Shown piece by piece: positions 8,468 through 16,775 of a DNA stretch of 59,155 nucleotides; positions within the stretch are counted from its first letter, which is position 1, and every line of letters starts with the position of its first letter. The notes beneath the pieces are model-generated. The model was given only the letters and a program-made list of their open reading frames with translations, made no database searches and had not been told where the DNA came from. The DNA comes from Vulcanimicrobiota bacterium. GTDB taxonomy: Bacteria > Vulcanimicrobiota > Vulcanimicrobiia > Vulcanimicrobiales > Vulcanimicrobiaceae. The stretch is from assembly GCA_003161435.1 (NCBI GenBank), contig PMOS01000004.1, forward strand, positions 69,611 through 128,765, in the 5' to 3' direction. Position numbers and translations under genes: made by a program.

Positions 8468-9628
8468 GTGAACCGCTCGGTGCTGATCGTCGGCTTCGTG
8501 CTCTTCGTGGCGATGATGGGCAGCAATATCCCCGCGCCGCTCTACGAGCTGTACCGCGTGCACTTCGCGTCGACGACCTTCGTGATGACGGCCGTGTTCG
8601 CGGTCTATCCGATCGCGCTCGTCGTGATGCTGATCGTGTTCGCGCGGCTTCCCGACCGGATCGGACGGCGTCCCGTTCTCGCCCTGGGTATCGCTGCTGC
8701 GGCGCTCGGATCGATCGCGTTCGTGGTTGCCCAGTCGATCGCGCTGCTCTACGCCGGGCGTGTCTTGGCCGCCGTTGCGATCGGGGCCGTCGGCGCCGCC
8801 GGGCCGCCCGCACTCGTCGAGCTCGACAACAAGCACGATCGGCGACGGGCCGCGCTGGTCGCGACGTTCGCGTTTTCGCTAGCGTGCGGCGTCGCGCCGT
8901 TCCTGAGCGGCGTGCTCGCGGTCGTGAGCGCGTACCCGCTCATCGCACCGTATGTCGTCCAGCTCGTGCTTTGCGCGCTGGCGTTCGCGTCACTCGCGCT
9001 CGTCCCCGAGACACGACTGCCGCGCCCGCACGAGGACGCGCCCGTTCCGCAACTCGTCCCTTCGGCACGCCGTGCGTTCCTCGCAGCTGCGCTGACGAGC
9101 GGGATCGTCTGGTGGCTCGCCTCGCTGTTCATCTCGATCCTGCCGGCGTTCGTCGCGACGTTGCTCGGCGTGCGCAGCCCGGCACTTCAAGGCGCGCTCG
9201 CGCTGATCGTGTTCGCCGTCTCACCGCTGGCGCAGGTCGTCGGGCGACGAACGTCCGACCGGTTCGCCGCACGGGCCGGCCTGATCGGGACCGTGCTCGC
9301 GCTGGCCGCGATATTGGGCGCCGTCCCCGCGCATTCGCTGGCACTGTTCGCGCTTGGGAGCTTCGTCGCGGGCGTCGCGCACGGGCTCGGATTCTTGGGT
9401 GCGCAGAGCACGATCAATCACATCGCGCCTCCAGCTGCCCGGGCACGTTTGTCGGCGCGCTTCTACGCGATCACCTACCTGTGCATCGGCGTTACAGTGC
9501 TGGGTGTGGGCGCGCTGACTGCGCGGATCGGCTTGTATCCTGCGCTCACCGCGGTCGCAGCCGTAGTGGCGGTCGCCGCGCTGGCGCTGGCCGTCGTCAT
9601 ACCCGCCACGGGACGCGCCGAAGCCTGA
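8468..9628 (+). CDS. MFS transporter
   Basis: 386 residues with about 12 hydrophobic segments. The A-motif-like loop LPDRIGRRPVLALG lies between helices 2 and 3, and a GRRTSDRFAARAGL equivalent follows the central loop. This is a drug/metabolite major facilitator pattern in the inner membrane. The substrate cannot be read from the sequence. It starts at GTG 8468, 44 bases after the MDR gene, so co-transcription is possible. Confidence 0.85.
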   Translation: MNRSVLIVGFVLFVAMMGSNIPAPLYELYRVHFASTTFVMTAVFAVYPIALVVMLIVFARLPDRIGRRPVLALGIAAAALGSIAFVVAQSIALLYAGRVLAAVAIGAVGAAGPPALVELDNKHDRRRAALVATFAFSLACGVAPFLSGVLAVVSAYPLIAPYVVQLVLCALAFASLALVPETRLPRPHEDAPVPQLVPSARRAFLAAALTSGIVWWLASLFISILPAFVATLLGVRSPALQGALALIVFAVSPLAQVVGRRTSDRFAARAGLIGTVLALAAILGAVPAHSLALFALGSFVAGVAHGLGFLGAQSTINHIAPPAARARLSARFYAITYLCIGVTVLGVGALTARIGLYPALTAVAAVVAVAALALAVVIPATGRAEA

Positions 9629-9668
9629 GGCGCGAAACCGTCGCGCTCGGCGGCGCGTATCAGCGAGC

Positions 9669-9901
9669 ATGAGCCTTCACACATGGCTCGCGTTCGCGGT
9701 CGTTGCGTTCGCGCGGCACCTCAGTTCGTGCTGCTCGGTGCGACCTTCATCGTCACCGATGCGCTCGTGTTCGCCGGCTACGGCTTGGCCGCGCACCGCG
9801 CCCGCACGTTCTTGCGCAGTCCGCGCGCGGCACGCATGACCTCGCGCGTCACCGGCGTAGCGATGCTGGGCGCAGCCGCGCGCCTCGCCACCGAACGCTG
9901 A
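9669..9901 (+). pseudogene. LysE/RhtB-type exporter remnant with internal deletion
   Basis: An ATG at 9669 opens a LysE-like N-terminus (MSLHTWLAFAVVAF). About 45 bases later, in a different frame, the typical LysE C-terminus appears: QFVLLGATFIVTDALVFAGY, then TFLRSPRAARMTSRVTGVAM, ending at 9901. An intact exporter is about 205 residues, so roughly 120 residues and the reading frame have been lost. It follows the MFS gene and converges on the AbrB-type gene. I call it a dead exporter; a short functional peptide is unlikely. Confidence 0.7.
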
Positions 9902-9904
9902 CAC

Positions 9905-10942
9905 CTAGGCCAGCCGGGCGACGAGCTTGGCCAGCGACGGGCCGGCGGCGATCACCACGAAAACCCGCAACGCCTGCACTGCGAGAACGAGCGGGACGTT
10001 CGCACCGCTGCCCAGCGCGATGACCGTTACGGAGTCCAAGCCGCCGGGTGTCGTCGCCAGGTACGCCGTCAGCGGGTCGAGGTTCAGCGCCAGGGCCAGC
10101 AGCGCCGCCGAACCGGCGCACAGCGCGATCAGCACGAGCGTCGATGCGAGCAGTTGCGGCAAGATGCGCAGCGCGTAGCGCACCGTGGCAGGCGTATAGA
10201 GAAGGCCGATGGTCAACCCGATCGCGAGGTAGGCCGCGTCGAGCAGCGCGGCCGGAACCGCGATGCGAACCAAGCCCGTTCCGTGCAGCACGGCCCCGAG
10301 CACCATCGGGCCGAGCAGCGCGCCGGCCGGGATCCGCAGCCGCAGTGCAACGAGCGCTCCGGCCGAGCCGACGACCAGAGCCCCGAGCAACCCGATCGAA
10401 TCGAACCGCATCGCGGCGACCGCCGGCGCATGCGCGCCGCCCGGCAGCAGCACGCGCGACACGACCGACGCCGAGAGCACGACGAGCGTCACCCGCAGAT
10501 ACTGCATGAACGCGACGATCCGCGGATCGGCGCCGTAGTCGGCGCTCATCGCCGTCATCGCCGAAGCACCGCCCGGGGACGAACCCCACGCCGCCGTCGG
10601 CGCCGGAACCGAGCCGAAGCGCGCGAGGATCCAGCCGGCGATCGCGGCCGCTACGATCGTGCTCGCGACGACCAGGATCATGACGAACCACGAGTGCGCG
10701 ATCGAAACGACCACCGGCGGGGTGAACGTCTGTGCGATCAGGGTCCCGATCGTCGCCTGGGCGGCGACGAAGAGCGGTCGGGGGACGTGCGACGCGACCA
10801 GTCCGGTCACGGCGGCGACGATTGCGACCACCAGCGGCGCGATCAGCCAGGGGGCCGGAACGCCGAGTTGACGCAGGACGATCGCCCCGGCCGCGCTCGC
10901 GGCGATCAACGCGCTCCATGCAACGGCATCCCGAAAGTTCAC
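9905..10942 (-). CDS. AbrB-family (PF05145) membrane protein
   Basis: 345 residues with about ten hydrophobic helices in two similar halves. Each half carries the family signatures: LRQLGVPAPWLIAPL near the start, SSPGGASAMTAMS at the centre, and the repeat-equivalent TTPGGLDSVTVIALG near the end. These duplicated membrane proteins are named AbrB or ammonia-monooxygenase-like; no transport substrate is established. It starts at a GTG and is transcribed divergently from the RHH gene. Confidence 0.85.
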   Translation of the reverse strand: MNFRDAVAWSALIAASAAGAIVLRQLGVPAPWLIAPLVVAIVAAVTGLVASHVPRPLFVAAQATIGTLIAQTFTPPVVVSIAHSWFVMILVVASTIVAAAIAGWILARFGSVPAPTAAWGSSPGGASAMTAMSADYGADPRIVAFMQYLRVTLVVLSASVVSRVLLPGGAHAPAVAAMRFDSIGLLGALVVGSAGALVALRLRIPAGALLGPMVLGAVLHGTGLVRIAVPAALLDAAYLAIGLTIGLLYTPATVRYALRILPQLLASTLVLIALCAGSAALLALALNLDPLTAYLATTPGGLDSVTVIALGSGANVPLVLAVQALRVFVVIAAGPSLAKLVARLA

Positions 10943-10988
10943 CCCCGGTAGGACCCTGGCGGCGGATCGTCAGGTGCGCTTGCATCGT

Positions 10989-11005
10989 TGATATCACTAT
11001 GATAT
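10989..11005 (+). promoter_or_regulatory. possible autoregulatory operator of the RHH gene
   Basis: TGATAT occurs twice 11 bases apart (10989-10994 and 11000-11005), and the first copy sits in the palindrome TGATATCA. This AT-rich patch in a GC-rich context lies 12 bases before the RHH start, where small RHH regulators usually bind. It may also contain the -10 region. Confidence 0.4.
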
Positions 11006-11017
11006 TATGGTCCGACC

Positions 11018-11212
11018 ATGCGTGCCTTTCCGGCGCGCCTGGACGACCTTGTGTACGATGAGCTGAGACGACGGTCGGAGACCGAACGCAAGAGCATGAA
11101 CGCGGTGCTGAACGAATCGCTGGAACGGCACTTCCGCGGCCACTCCGACGCGAAGGCCGCTTTGCTGCGCGCGCTCGCCGCGCTTGACGAAAGCGAGCGG
11201 AGCGAGACGTGA
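11018..11212 (+). CDS. ribbon-helix-helix protein (Arc/antitoxin type)
   Basis: 64 residues. The strand FPARLDDLVYDEL and helices (RRRSETERKSMNAVLNESLE) match the Arc-like RHH fold found in FitA/ParD-type antitoxins and small repressors. The C-terminal tail (KAALLRALAALDE) is helical. A repeat resembling an operator lies directly upstream, consistent with self-repression. The next gene overlaps by four bases (GTGA) but is not a recognisable toxin, so antitoxin function is uncertain. Confidence 0.7.
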   Translation: MRAFPARLDDLVYDELRRRSETERKSMNAVLNESLERHFRGHSDAKAALLRALAALDESERSET

Positions 11213-11520
11213 CCGCGGCGTACAACTCTGGTTCGACCATGGCACGCTTCCTGGAATCACTCGAGCCCGGTACCCCCGTCTTCGCCGGTGAGACGCGCGT
11301 GGGCGATGTTCGCGCAGTCTTTGGCGAAGGCGACGCGCGATCGGCCGAGTTGCTCGTCGTGCATTGGGATGCGACCGGCGGCGACGTCGTTGTACCGGCC
11401 ACCGAAGTCCAGGACGTCAGCGAGCGCGGCGTGGAGCTCATGCGGCGCGAAGCGGATCAGTATGCCGATCTGGCTCCGTTCGAAGCCGAACGCTTCCCGA
11501 CCATGAAGCGTATCAAGTGA
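11209..11520 (+). CDS. small protein translated with the RHH gene, function unknown
   Basis: 103 residues from GTG 11209, which overlaps the RHH stop (GTGA) and has GGAG six bases upstream. An internal ATG at 11239 is the alternative start. The central part is strand-rich (TPVFAGETRVGDVRAVFGEG, LLVVHWD, DVVVPATEVQDV), reminiscent of a PRC-barrel/DUF2171-type fold. The tail is charged and ends in TMKRIK. No nuclease or kinase motif is visible, so pairing with the RHH gene as toxin-antitoxin is not supported. Confidence 0.65.
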   Translation: MTAAYNSGSTMARFLESLEPGTPVFAGETRVGDVRAVFGEGDARSAELLVVHWDATGGDVVVPATEVQDVSERGVELMRREADQYADLAPFEAERFPTMKRIK

Positions 11521-11582
11521 CCAGCGGGCCCTCCAGTCGAGCCGAGGCGCCGGTGCCCGCGGTTCCGCCGACGAGCACGGCA

Positions 11583-12290
11583 ATGAAGTTCTCCGTCGTC
11601 GTCCCGACCTACAACGAAGCCGCCGGGATCGAGAAGCTGGTCACGACCCTCGACGGCGTGTTCAAGCAGCACGGCCTCGACGGCGAGATCGTCGTCGTCG
11701 ACGACAACTCGCCCGACGGCACCGGCGCGATCGTCGACCGGCTCGAGGGCGACGGCTATCCCGTGCGCTGCCTCCATCGGCCCGGCAAGATGGGCCTCTC
11801 ATCGGGCGTCATCGACGGCTGGAAGTTCGCCCGCGCCGACTCGGTCGCGCTGGGTGCGATGGACGCGGACTTCTCACACGACGCGACGATCCTGCCGCGC
11901 ATGGTCGACGCGATCGCGAACGGCGGGTACGGCCTGGCGATCGGATCGCGTTACGTGCCGGGCGGCGGCATCGAGAACTGGCCGAAGCGCCGCATCATCA
12001 CCTCGCGCGTCGCGATCGCGCTCGCGCAGCCGCTCACCCGGGTCCGCGACATCACGTCCGGCTACTTCCTGGTCCGGCGCGACGCGCTCGAAGGGGTGGA
12101 GCTCGATCCGATCGGATTCAAGATCGGCCTCGAAGTGATCGCCAAGGCGCACTACGGGCGCGTACTCGAGGTGCCGTACGTGTTCCACGACCGCGTCTTC
12201 GGAACGTCGAAGCTCAACCAGGGCGAGATCTTCAACTACCTCAAGCAACTCGGGCGCATCTACGGCGCGCGGCTGCGGGGAGCGCGCTGA
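11583..12290 (+). CDS. GT2 glycosyltransferase, polyprenol-phosphate sugar synthase type
   Basis: 235 residues, similar in layout to DPM1-like enzymes that transfer mannose or glucose from a nucleotide sugar to a polyprenyl phosphate at the membrane. Visible motifs are the start FSVVVPTYNEA, the nucleotide site VVVDDNSPDGTG, the DxD equivalent MDADFSHD, and the acceptor region SGYFLVRRDAL. There is no C-terminal membrane domain. A longer version from GTG 11517, overlapping the previous stop as GTGA, would add a Pro/Ala-rich leader of 22 residues. The gene lies 3 bases before accD in the same orientation. Confidence 0.85.
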   Translation: MKFSVVVPTYNEAAGIEKLVTTLDGVFKQHGLDGEIVVVDDNSPDGTGAIVDRLEGDGYPVRCLHRPGKMGLSSGVIDGWKFARADSVALGAMDADFSHDATILPRMVDAIANGGYGLAIGSRYVPGGGIENWPKRRIITSRVAIALAQPLTRVRDITSGYFLVRRDALEGVELDPIGFKIGLEVIAKAHYGRVLEVPYVFHDRVFGTSKLNQGEIFNYLKQLGRIYGARLRGAR

Positions 12291-12293
12291 ACG

Positions 12294-13205
12294 ATGCCGA
12301 TGCCGGAGTGGCTGCGGCTGCGCCGCGCGGAAGCCGTCCCGGCCGACCAGGCCGCGCAGTGGACGAAGTGTCCCAAATGCGGCTCGATGATCTACCGGCC
12401 CGATCTGGCCGCCAACGCCTGGGTCTGTCCGAACTGCAGCCATCACTTCCGGATGCACGCCTTCGATCGCATCTCGATGCTGGTCGACTCCGACTTCGTC
12501 GAGATCGGCGGCGAGCTGCTACCCGGCGATCCGCTTGGTTGGACTGACAAAGTTCCGTATCCGCAGAAGCTACAGCGCGATCGTGAAAAATCCAAGCTCA
12601 CCGAAGGCGTCGTGTGCGGCTTCGCGTCGATCGGCGGCACGCCGGTCGCGCTCGGCGTCATGGACTTCAACTTCCGCGGCGGCACGATGGGGACGGTCGT
12701 CGGCGAGCGGATCACGCAACTCTTCGAGTCGGCCCGCGAACGGCATCTGCCATGCATCGTGTTCACCGCCAGCGGCGGGGCGCGCATGGAAGAGGGGATG
12801 CTCGCGCTGATGCAGATGGCGAAGACGACGCTGGCAGTGCGGCGCTTCCACGACGACGGCGGCTACTACGTGAGCGTCCTGACCGACCCCACCACGGGCG
12901 GCGTCTCGGCTTCGTTCGCTTTTCAAGCCGATGTCATACTGGCGGAGGCACGCGCGGCGATCGGCTTCGCAGGACGGCGCGTGATCGAGCAAACCATCCG
13001 ACAGAAGCTGCCCGAGAACTTCCAAACCGCGGAGTTCCTGCTCGAGAAGGGCGCCATCGACATGGTCGTCGAGCGCAGCGAGCTCAAGGGCAAGCTGATG
13101 CGCTTGCTCGATTACGGCATCGGCGCGCAGCGCCCGGCGAACGGACGCGCCGCGCTGCTCAGGGCGATCGGTGCGCCTCCCGAGTCGGCGGAGAGCCGCG
13201 CGTGA
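12294..13205 (+). CDS. accD: acetyl-CoA carboxylase carboxyltransferase subunit beta
   Basis: Beta part of the carboxyltransferase that moves CO2 from biotin to acetyl-CoA, making malonyl-CoA for fatty acids. The 303 residues include the N-terminal zinc ribbon (Cys 26, 29, 45, 48). The crotonase-type core carries MDFNFRGGTMGTVVGERI, FTASGGARMEEG and DPTTGGVSASFA. It overlaps accA by four bases (GTGA), so the two subunits are made together. Confidence 0.96.
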   Translation: MPMPEWLRLRRAEAVPADQAAQWTKCPKCGSMIYRPDLAANAWVCPNCSHHFRMHAFDRISMLVDSDFVEIGGELLPGDPLGWTDKVPYPQKLQRDREKSKLTEGVVCGFASIGGTPVALGVMDFNFRGGTMGTVVGERITQLFESARERHLPCIVFTASGGARMEEGMLALMQMAKTTLAVRRFHDDGGYYVSVLTDPTTGGVSASFAFQADVILAEARAAIGFAGRRVIEQTIRQKLPENFQTAEFLLEKGAIDMVVERSELKGKLMRLLDYGIGAQRPANGRAALLRAIGAPPESAESRA

Positions 13206-14152
13206 ACGCCATCGTCGAGCGCGAGAAGGGGCTCATCGAGCTCGAGCAGCGCATCGCGGCGCTCAAGACGCATGCCGCGCAGCAGCCGGTCGACATGACG
13301 GCCGAGATTCGCGCGCTCGAGACGAAGTACGCCGAGATCCAGCGCGAGGTCTTCGGCACGATGACGCCGTGGCAGCGCGTGAACATGGCGCGGCATCCCA
13401 AGCGCCCGCTGGGCAGCGACTACATCGCAGCGCTCGATCAATTCGACGAGCTGCACGGCGATCGGCACTTCCGCGATGACCGGGCGATCGTCGGCGGTTT
13501 CGCGAAATTGCGCGGCCGCCGGGTGATCGCGATCGCGCAAGACAAGGGACGCGACACCAAAGAAAAGGTGCTGCGCAACTTCGGGATGCCGTCGCCCGAA
13601 GGGTATCGCAAAGTGATTCGGCTGGTGCAGCTGGCCGACCACCTCGGCTTGCCGGTGGTGACGTTCGTCGACACGAGCGGAGCCGATCCCGGCATCGGTT
13701 CGGAAGAGCGCGCTCAGGCCGAGGCCATCGCTCAGTCGCTCTACGAGCTCGCCGACGCCAGCGTGCCGATCGTCGCAACGGTCATCGGCGAAGGCGGGTC
13801 GGGCGGCGCCTTGGCGCTCGCGTTGGCCGATCGCGTGCTGATGCTCGAGCACGCCGTGTACTCCGTCGCCTCCCCGGAAGGCGCGGCGGCAATCCTGTGG
13901 GGTGATGCGGGCCGCGCGGAAGAAGCCGCGACGCGGTTGAAGTTGACCTCCGATGATCTGCTGCAGTTCGGGATCGTCGACGAAGTGATCCCCGAGCCGC
14001 TCGGCGGCGCGCACCGCGACCCGGTCGGCGTGGTCGCGAGCGTGCTCGCTGCCGTCGACAACGCGCTCAGCGCCCTGACCGTGGTCGCGCCGGAAGAGTT
14101 GCGCGACCGGCGCTACCGGAAATTCCGCCGCATCGGGGCTCCCGCCACGTGA
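13202..14152 (+). CDS. accA: acetyl-CoA carboxylase carboxyltransferase subunit alpha
   Basis: Alpha partner of AccD. 316 residues from GTG 13202. Family landmarks are the N-terminal helix (EKGLIELEQRIAALK), ARHPKRP, DQFDELHGDRHFRDD, QDKGRDTKEKVLRNFGMP, PEGYRKVIRLV, the oxyanion glycines in GEGGSGGALALAL, and VYSVASPEGAAAILW. Biotin carboxylase and the carrier protein (accC, accB) are not in the window. Confidence 0.96.
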   Translation: MNAIVEREKGLIELEQRIAALKTHAAQQPVDMTAEIRALETKYAEIQREVFGTMTPWQRVNMARHPKRPLGSDYIAALDQFDELHGDRHFRDDRAIVGGFAKLRGRRVIAIAQDKGRDTKEKVLRNFGMPSPEGYRKVIRLVQLADHLGLPVVTFVDTSGADPGIGSEERAQAEAIAQSLYELADASVPIVATVIGEGGSGGALALALADRVLMLEHAVYSVASPEGAAAILWGDAGRAEEAATRLKLTSDDLLQFGIVDEVIPEPLGGAHRDPVGVVASVLAAVDNALSALTVVAPEELRDRRYRKFRRIGAPAT

Positions 14153-14153
14153 C

Positions 14154-14480
14154 GTGCCGCTGCCGGATACGGGTGCCGGTCGCGTGACGTGGTCGACGGT
14201 CGTGCGGCTGCTGGGGCGCTTGGGCGCAGCCTGCATGGTGTTCGTCGTCTTGGCGCTGGTCGGCGTGCAGTACGCGCACGTGATCGGGCGAAACCTCGCG
14301 CTCGCGCGCGAGCTGCACTCCGTCGAACGCGATGTCGTGAGCTTGCGGGCGCGCGAGATCCAGCAGAAGCAGCAGATTCGCCGGCTGTCCGATCCGCGCG
14401 GAGCGATCCCCGAGATCCACGACCACCTGCATTTGGTGCGCGACAAAGAAGCGATCATCTACCTCGAGCACGGACGATGA
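14154..14480 (+). CDS. DivIC/FtsB-like septum formation protein
   Basis: 108 residues with one transmembrane helix (about 19-43, ACMVFVVLALVGVQY) and then a coiled-coil stretch (ARELHSVERDVVSLRAREIQ) and a short extracytoplasmic tail. This is the plan of FtsB/DivIC cell-division proteins. Sequence identity in this family is low, so the call rests on topology and size. GTG 14154 starts one base after the accA stop; GTG 14184 is an alternative. The stop overlaps the next start (ATGA). Confidence 0.7.
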   Translation: MPLPDTGAGRVTWSTVVRLLGRLGAACMVFVVLALVGVQYAHVIGRNLALARELHSVERDVVSLRAREIQQKQQIRRLSDPRGAIPEIHDHLHLVRDKEAIIYLEHGR

Positions 14481-14851
14481 GCGATCGCGTCCGAGGTAGT
14501 GTCATCAACGTGCACAACCTGGGCGCGATCGTGCGTCTCGAAGACGGCCGGCTCGTCGCCGCGCCGATCGGCGACGTGAACAAGAACCGCGCCGCGTACA
14601 CGCGCGCGCTCGAGCACAAGGACGTCACGCTGCCGTTCGACCTCGTCGGCAAGATGGTCGTTTTGGCACAGACGCGCATCGACGAGGTCGCGCCGACGAC
14701 CGAGGTTCCGGCGCTGACGGATCCGTCGTTCGAAGCGCAGATCGCCGCCTATCTCAAGTCGACCGAGGAGTGGGCCCCACCCGATCGCCCCCAACCGTTC
14801 GAGCGCCATCTAGTGAGAAAGAGGCATCGGGCCAAACAATTCGACACGTGA
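14477..14851 (+). CDS. small S1-like RNA-binding protein
   Basis: 124 residues. The N-terminal half (RGSVINVHNLGAIVRLEDG, LVAAPIGD, then FDLVGKMVVLAQTRID) has the strand pattern of an S1/OB domain. The C-terminal tail is charged and basic (LVRKRHRAKQ). The start overlaps the DivIC-like stop as ATGA. DivIC followed by an S1-domain protein is a familiar pairing in Gram-positive genomes, which supports both calls. The RNA target is unknown. Confidence 0.65.
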   Translation: MSDRVRGSVINVHNLGAIVRLEDGRLVAAPIGDVNKNRAAYTRALEHKDVTLPFDLVGKMVVLAQTRIDEVAPTTEVPALTDPSFEAQIAAYLKSTEEWAPPDRPQPFERHLVRKRHRAKQFDT

Positions 14852-14853
14852 CA

Positions 14854-15164
14854 GCGCCTCCGCTTCGCTACGGCGCGAAGGTGTGTTGAAGCCTTTTGTC
14901 GCCCTTCGGGCGAGTCTCCGCGCGATACCCAATCGCGCGGAGACGAACGTCAACGCGCTCCGCTGCGCTATGGCGTGAAGGTGTTGAAGCCTTTTGTCGC
15001 CCTTCGACGAACGAGCGGCACGCACGTGCCTATGGCCTTTGTCCCTTTGGACTGCTCCGTCGCTCCAGCGCGTCTCCGCGCGATTGGGTATCGCGCGGAG
15101 ACTCGCCCGAAGGGCGAAAAAGGCTTCAACAACACCTTCACGCCGTAGCGCAGCGGAGGCGTTA
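14854..15164 (+). repeat. long imperfect inverted repeat (palindromic repeat family, copy 1)
   Basis: About 92 bases at 14854-14944 recur as reverse complement at about 15071-15164 with few differences. A third partial copy in the first orientation lies at 14955-15006, and a 60-base unrelated spacer separates the arms. Each unit begins with CGCCTCCGC(T/G)(T/G)CGCTACGGCG, contains CTTTTGTCGCCCTTCGGGCG and ends in a GTCTCCGCGCGAT...ATCGCGCGGAGAC hairpin. A second family member is at 39786-39980. No transposase or credible gene is present in this 345-base gap. Confidence 0.85.
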
Positions 15165-15196
15165 ATGCCAGGCACGCTGGCGCTGGGTGCCGAATC

Positions 15197-16084
15197 ATGC
15201 CCGCTATGGCGGTGAAAGACGCACGGGTCGATCCGGTCAAGGTGCCGGGCTCGTTTGTGCGATTGCAGGGCGCGTACTCGGGCTTGCGCGCCGCCGAGCA
15301 GCGCGTCGCCGACTTCATCCTCAAACATCCCGACGAGCTGATCTACCTGACCGTCACCGAGCTGGCGGAGCGGACGAACACGAGTGAGTCGACCGTGGTG
15401 CGCCTTTGCCAAAAAATCGGATACAAAGGCTATCAGGAGTTCAAGATCGTTCTCGCGCGCGATCTGGTGGGGCCGGCCACCGAGATCTACGCGGCGATCG
15501 AGCCCACCGACGACCTTGGGACCGTGAAGGCCAAAGTCTTCCAGGCGAACGCTCAAGCTCTGCGCGACACGCTCGAGGTGCTCGACGACGTCCAGCTCCA
15601 AAGCGCGGTCGACGCGATCGCGGCGGCGGAGCGCCTCGAGATCTACGGTGTGGGCGGTAGCGCGCCGCTCGCGCAAGATGCGTACCACAAGTTCCTCAAA
15701 CTCGGTCTTCATGCGGTCGCGTTGTCCGACGGGGACCTCATGGCGATGTCGTCGGCGCTGCTCGGGCCGTCCGACGTCGCGCTCGGCATCTCGCACACCG
15801 GGGCCAGCCGCGACGTGACCGATGCGCTCTCGCGCGCGCGATCCCACGGCGCCACGACGATCTGCATCACGCACCGGCCGTCGTCGCCGATCACCAAGGT
15901 TTCGGACATCGTGCTCGTGACAGCAGCCCAGCAGACCGCGTTTCGGAGCGAGGCCAGCTCGAGCCGTATCGCCCAGCTCACGATCATCGACACGATCTAC
16001 GTGGGCGTGGGGAACAAGAACCACGAGCGGTCGCTGCGGATGATCGAGCGCACGCGCGAGGCGACCGCGTCGAAGCGCTACTGA
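15197..16084 (+). CDS. MurR/RpiR-family transcriptional regulator (HTH + SIS)
   Basis: 295 residues. The N-terminal HTH_6 domain (ALRAAEQRVADFILKHPDE-like, ELAERTNTSESTVVRLCQKI, GYKGYQEFK) is followed by a SIS sugar-phosphate-binding domain (about 130-260; IYGVGGSAPLAQDAYHKFLK, SHTGASRDV). The family senses phosphosugars and controls sugar catabolic genes; the ligand here is unknown. The ATG at 15197 has no Shine-Dalgarno. An upstream 16-codon frame, ATG 15165 to TGA 15215, has a good GGAGG supplied by the adjacent repeat and overlaps this start, so coupling is possible. ATG 15206 is an alternative start. Confidence 0.9.
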   Translation: MPAMAVKDARVDPVKVPGSFVRLQGAYSGLRAAEQRVADFILKHPDELIYLTVTELAERTNTSESTVVRLCQKIGYKGYQEFKIVLARDLVGPATEIYAAIEPTDDLGTVKAKVFQANAQALRDTLEVLDDVQLQSAVDAIAAAERLEIYGVGGSAPLAQDAYHKFLKLGLHAVALSDGDLMAMSSALLGPSDVALGISHTGASRDVTDALSRARSHGATTICITHRPSSPITKVSDIVLVTAAQQTAFRSEASSSRIAQLTIIDTIYVGVGNKNHERSLRMIERTREATASKRY

Positions 16085-16121
16085 CCGGATTCGCCGGTCT
16101 GCGCCGCTGACGCCGATTCGC

Positions 16122-16724
16122 GTGTCGGGACGCCGGGCCGGACAGCGCTTCGATGCGGAGCACGGCGTGACGACCGAAGCGCTCGTCTTCCTCGGGGAGC
16201 TCGATCCCGAGGCGATCGGCGACTCGCTCGAGCACGCGACGCACTATGAACCGACGCCGGTCGCGCAGGCTGAGGCGTTGATCTACGCGTCGCCGCTGGC
16301 ACCGTCGACGACGACCTTCGTCGACCTCGGCGCCGGGATGGGCCGTGTCGTCCTGCTCGCCGCGCGCCGGCCGTTTCGCGCGGTGATCGGGGTCGAGATC
16401 TCGCCGGCACTCGTCGAGATCGCGCGCGAGAACCTCGCGACGGCGAACGATCCGCGGCGCGTCGCGCGCGACGTGAAGATCGTGCGCGCGGACGCGGCGG
16501 AGTACACGTTTCCGCGCGGCGACCTCGCGGTCTACCTGTACAATCCGTTCCGCGGGCCGGTGCTCGAAGCGGTACTCGCTCGGCTGCGCGAAGCCGGTGA
16601 CCGCGGCGAGGTCGTCATGCTCTACCACACCGCCGTCGAGCATGCGACGGTTGAGGAAACTCAGGCGTTCGAGCGCGTCGCCGATCTCGGGTTCGGTCTC
16701 ATCTATCGCTTTCGGAAAAGCTAG
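16122..16724 (+). CDS. SAM-dependent class I methyltransferase
   Basis: 200 residues. Motif I is FVDLGAGMGRVVLLAARRPF; the acidic end of strand 2 is GVEIS. A motif IV-like Asn-Pro-Phe occurs in LYNPFRGPVLEAVL, followed by LAEAGDRG-like helix and strand elements. The N-terminal helix (ATHYEPTPVAQAEALIY) is typical of small histone-lysine-N-methyltransferase-like or protein methyltransferases of this class. The substrate is unknown. GTG start, 37 bases after the RpiR regulator. Confidence 0.8.
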   Translation: MSGRRAGQRFDAEHGVTTEALVFLGELDPEAIGDSLEHATHYEPTPVAQAEALIYASPLAPSTTTFVDLGAGMGRVVLLAARRPFRAVIGVEISPALVEIARENLATANDPRRVARDVKIVRADAAEYTFPRGDLAVYLYNPFRGPVLEAVLARLREAGDRGEVVMLYHTAVEHATVEETQAFERVADLGFGLIYRFRKS

Positions 16725-16775
16725 GGAGGCTCCCTAGCAGGGCGTTCCGACCATCGACGCCATAATTGGAAGGCG

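Noticed and set aside
11018..11520. Toxin-antitoxin pair
   Set aside because: The first protein is RHH-like, but the second shows no PIN, RelE, MazF or other toxin motif.
14810..16024. Long minus-strand frame across the repeat and the RpiR gene
   Set aside because: Antisense of the regulator; the repeated peptides it contains come from the palindromic repeats.
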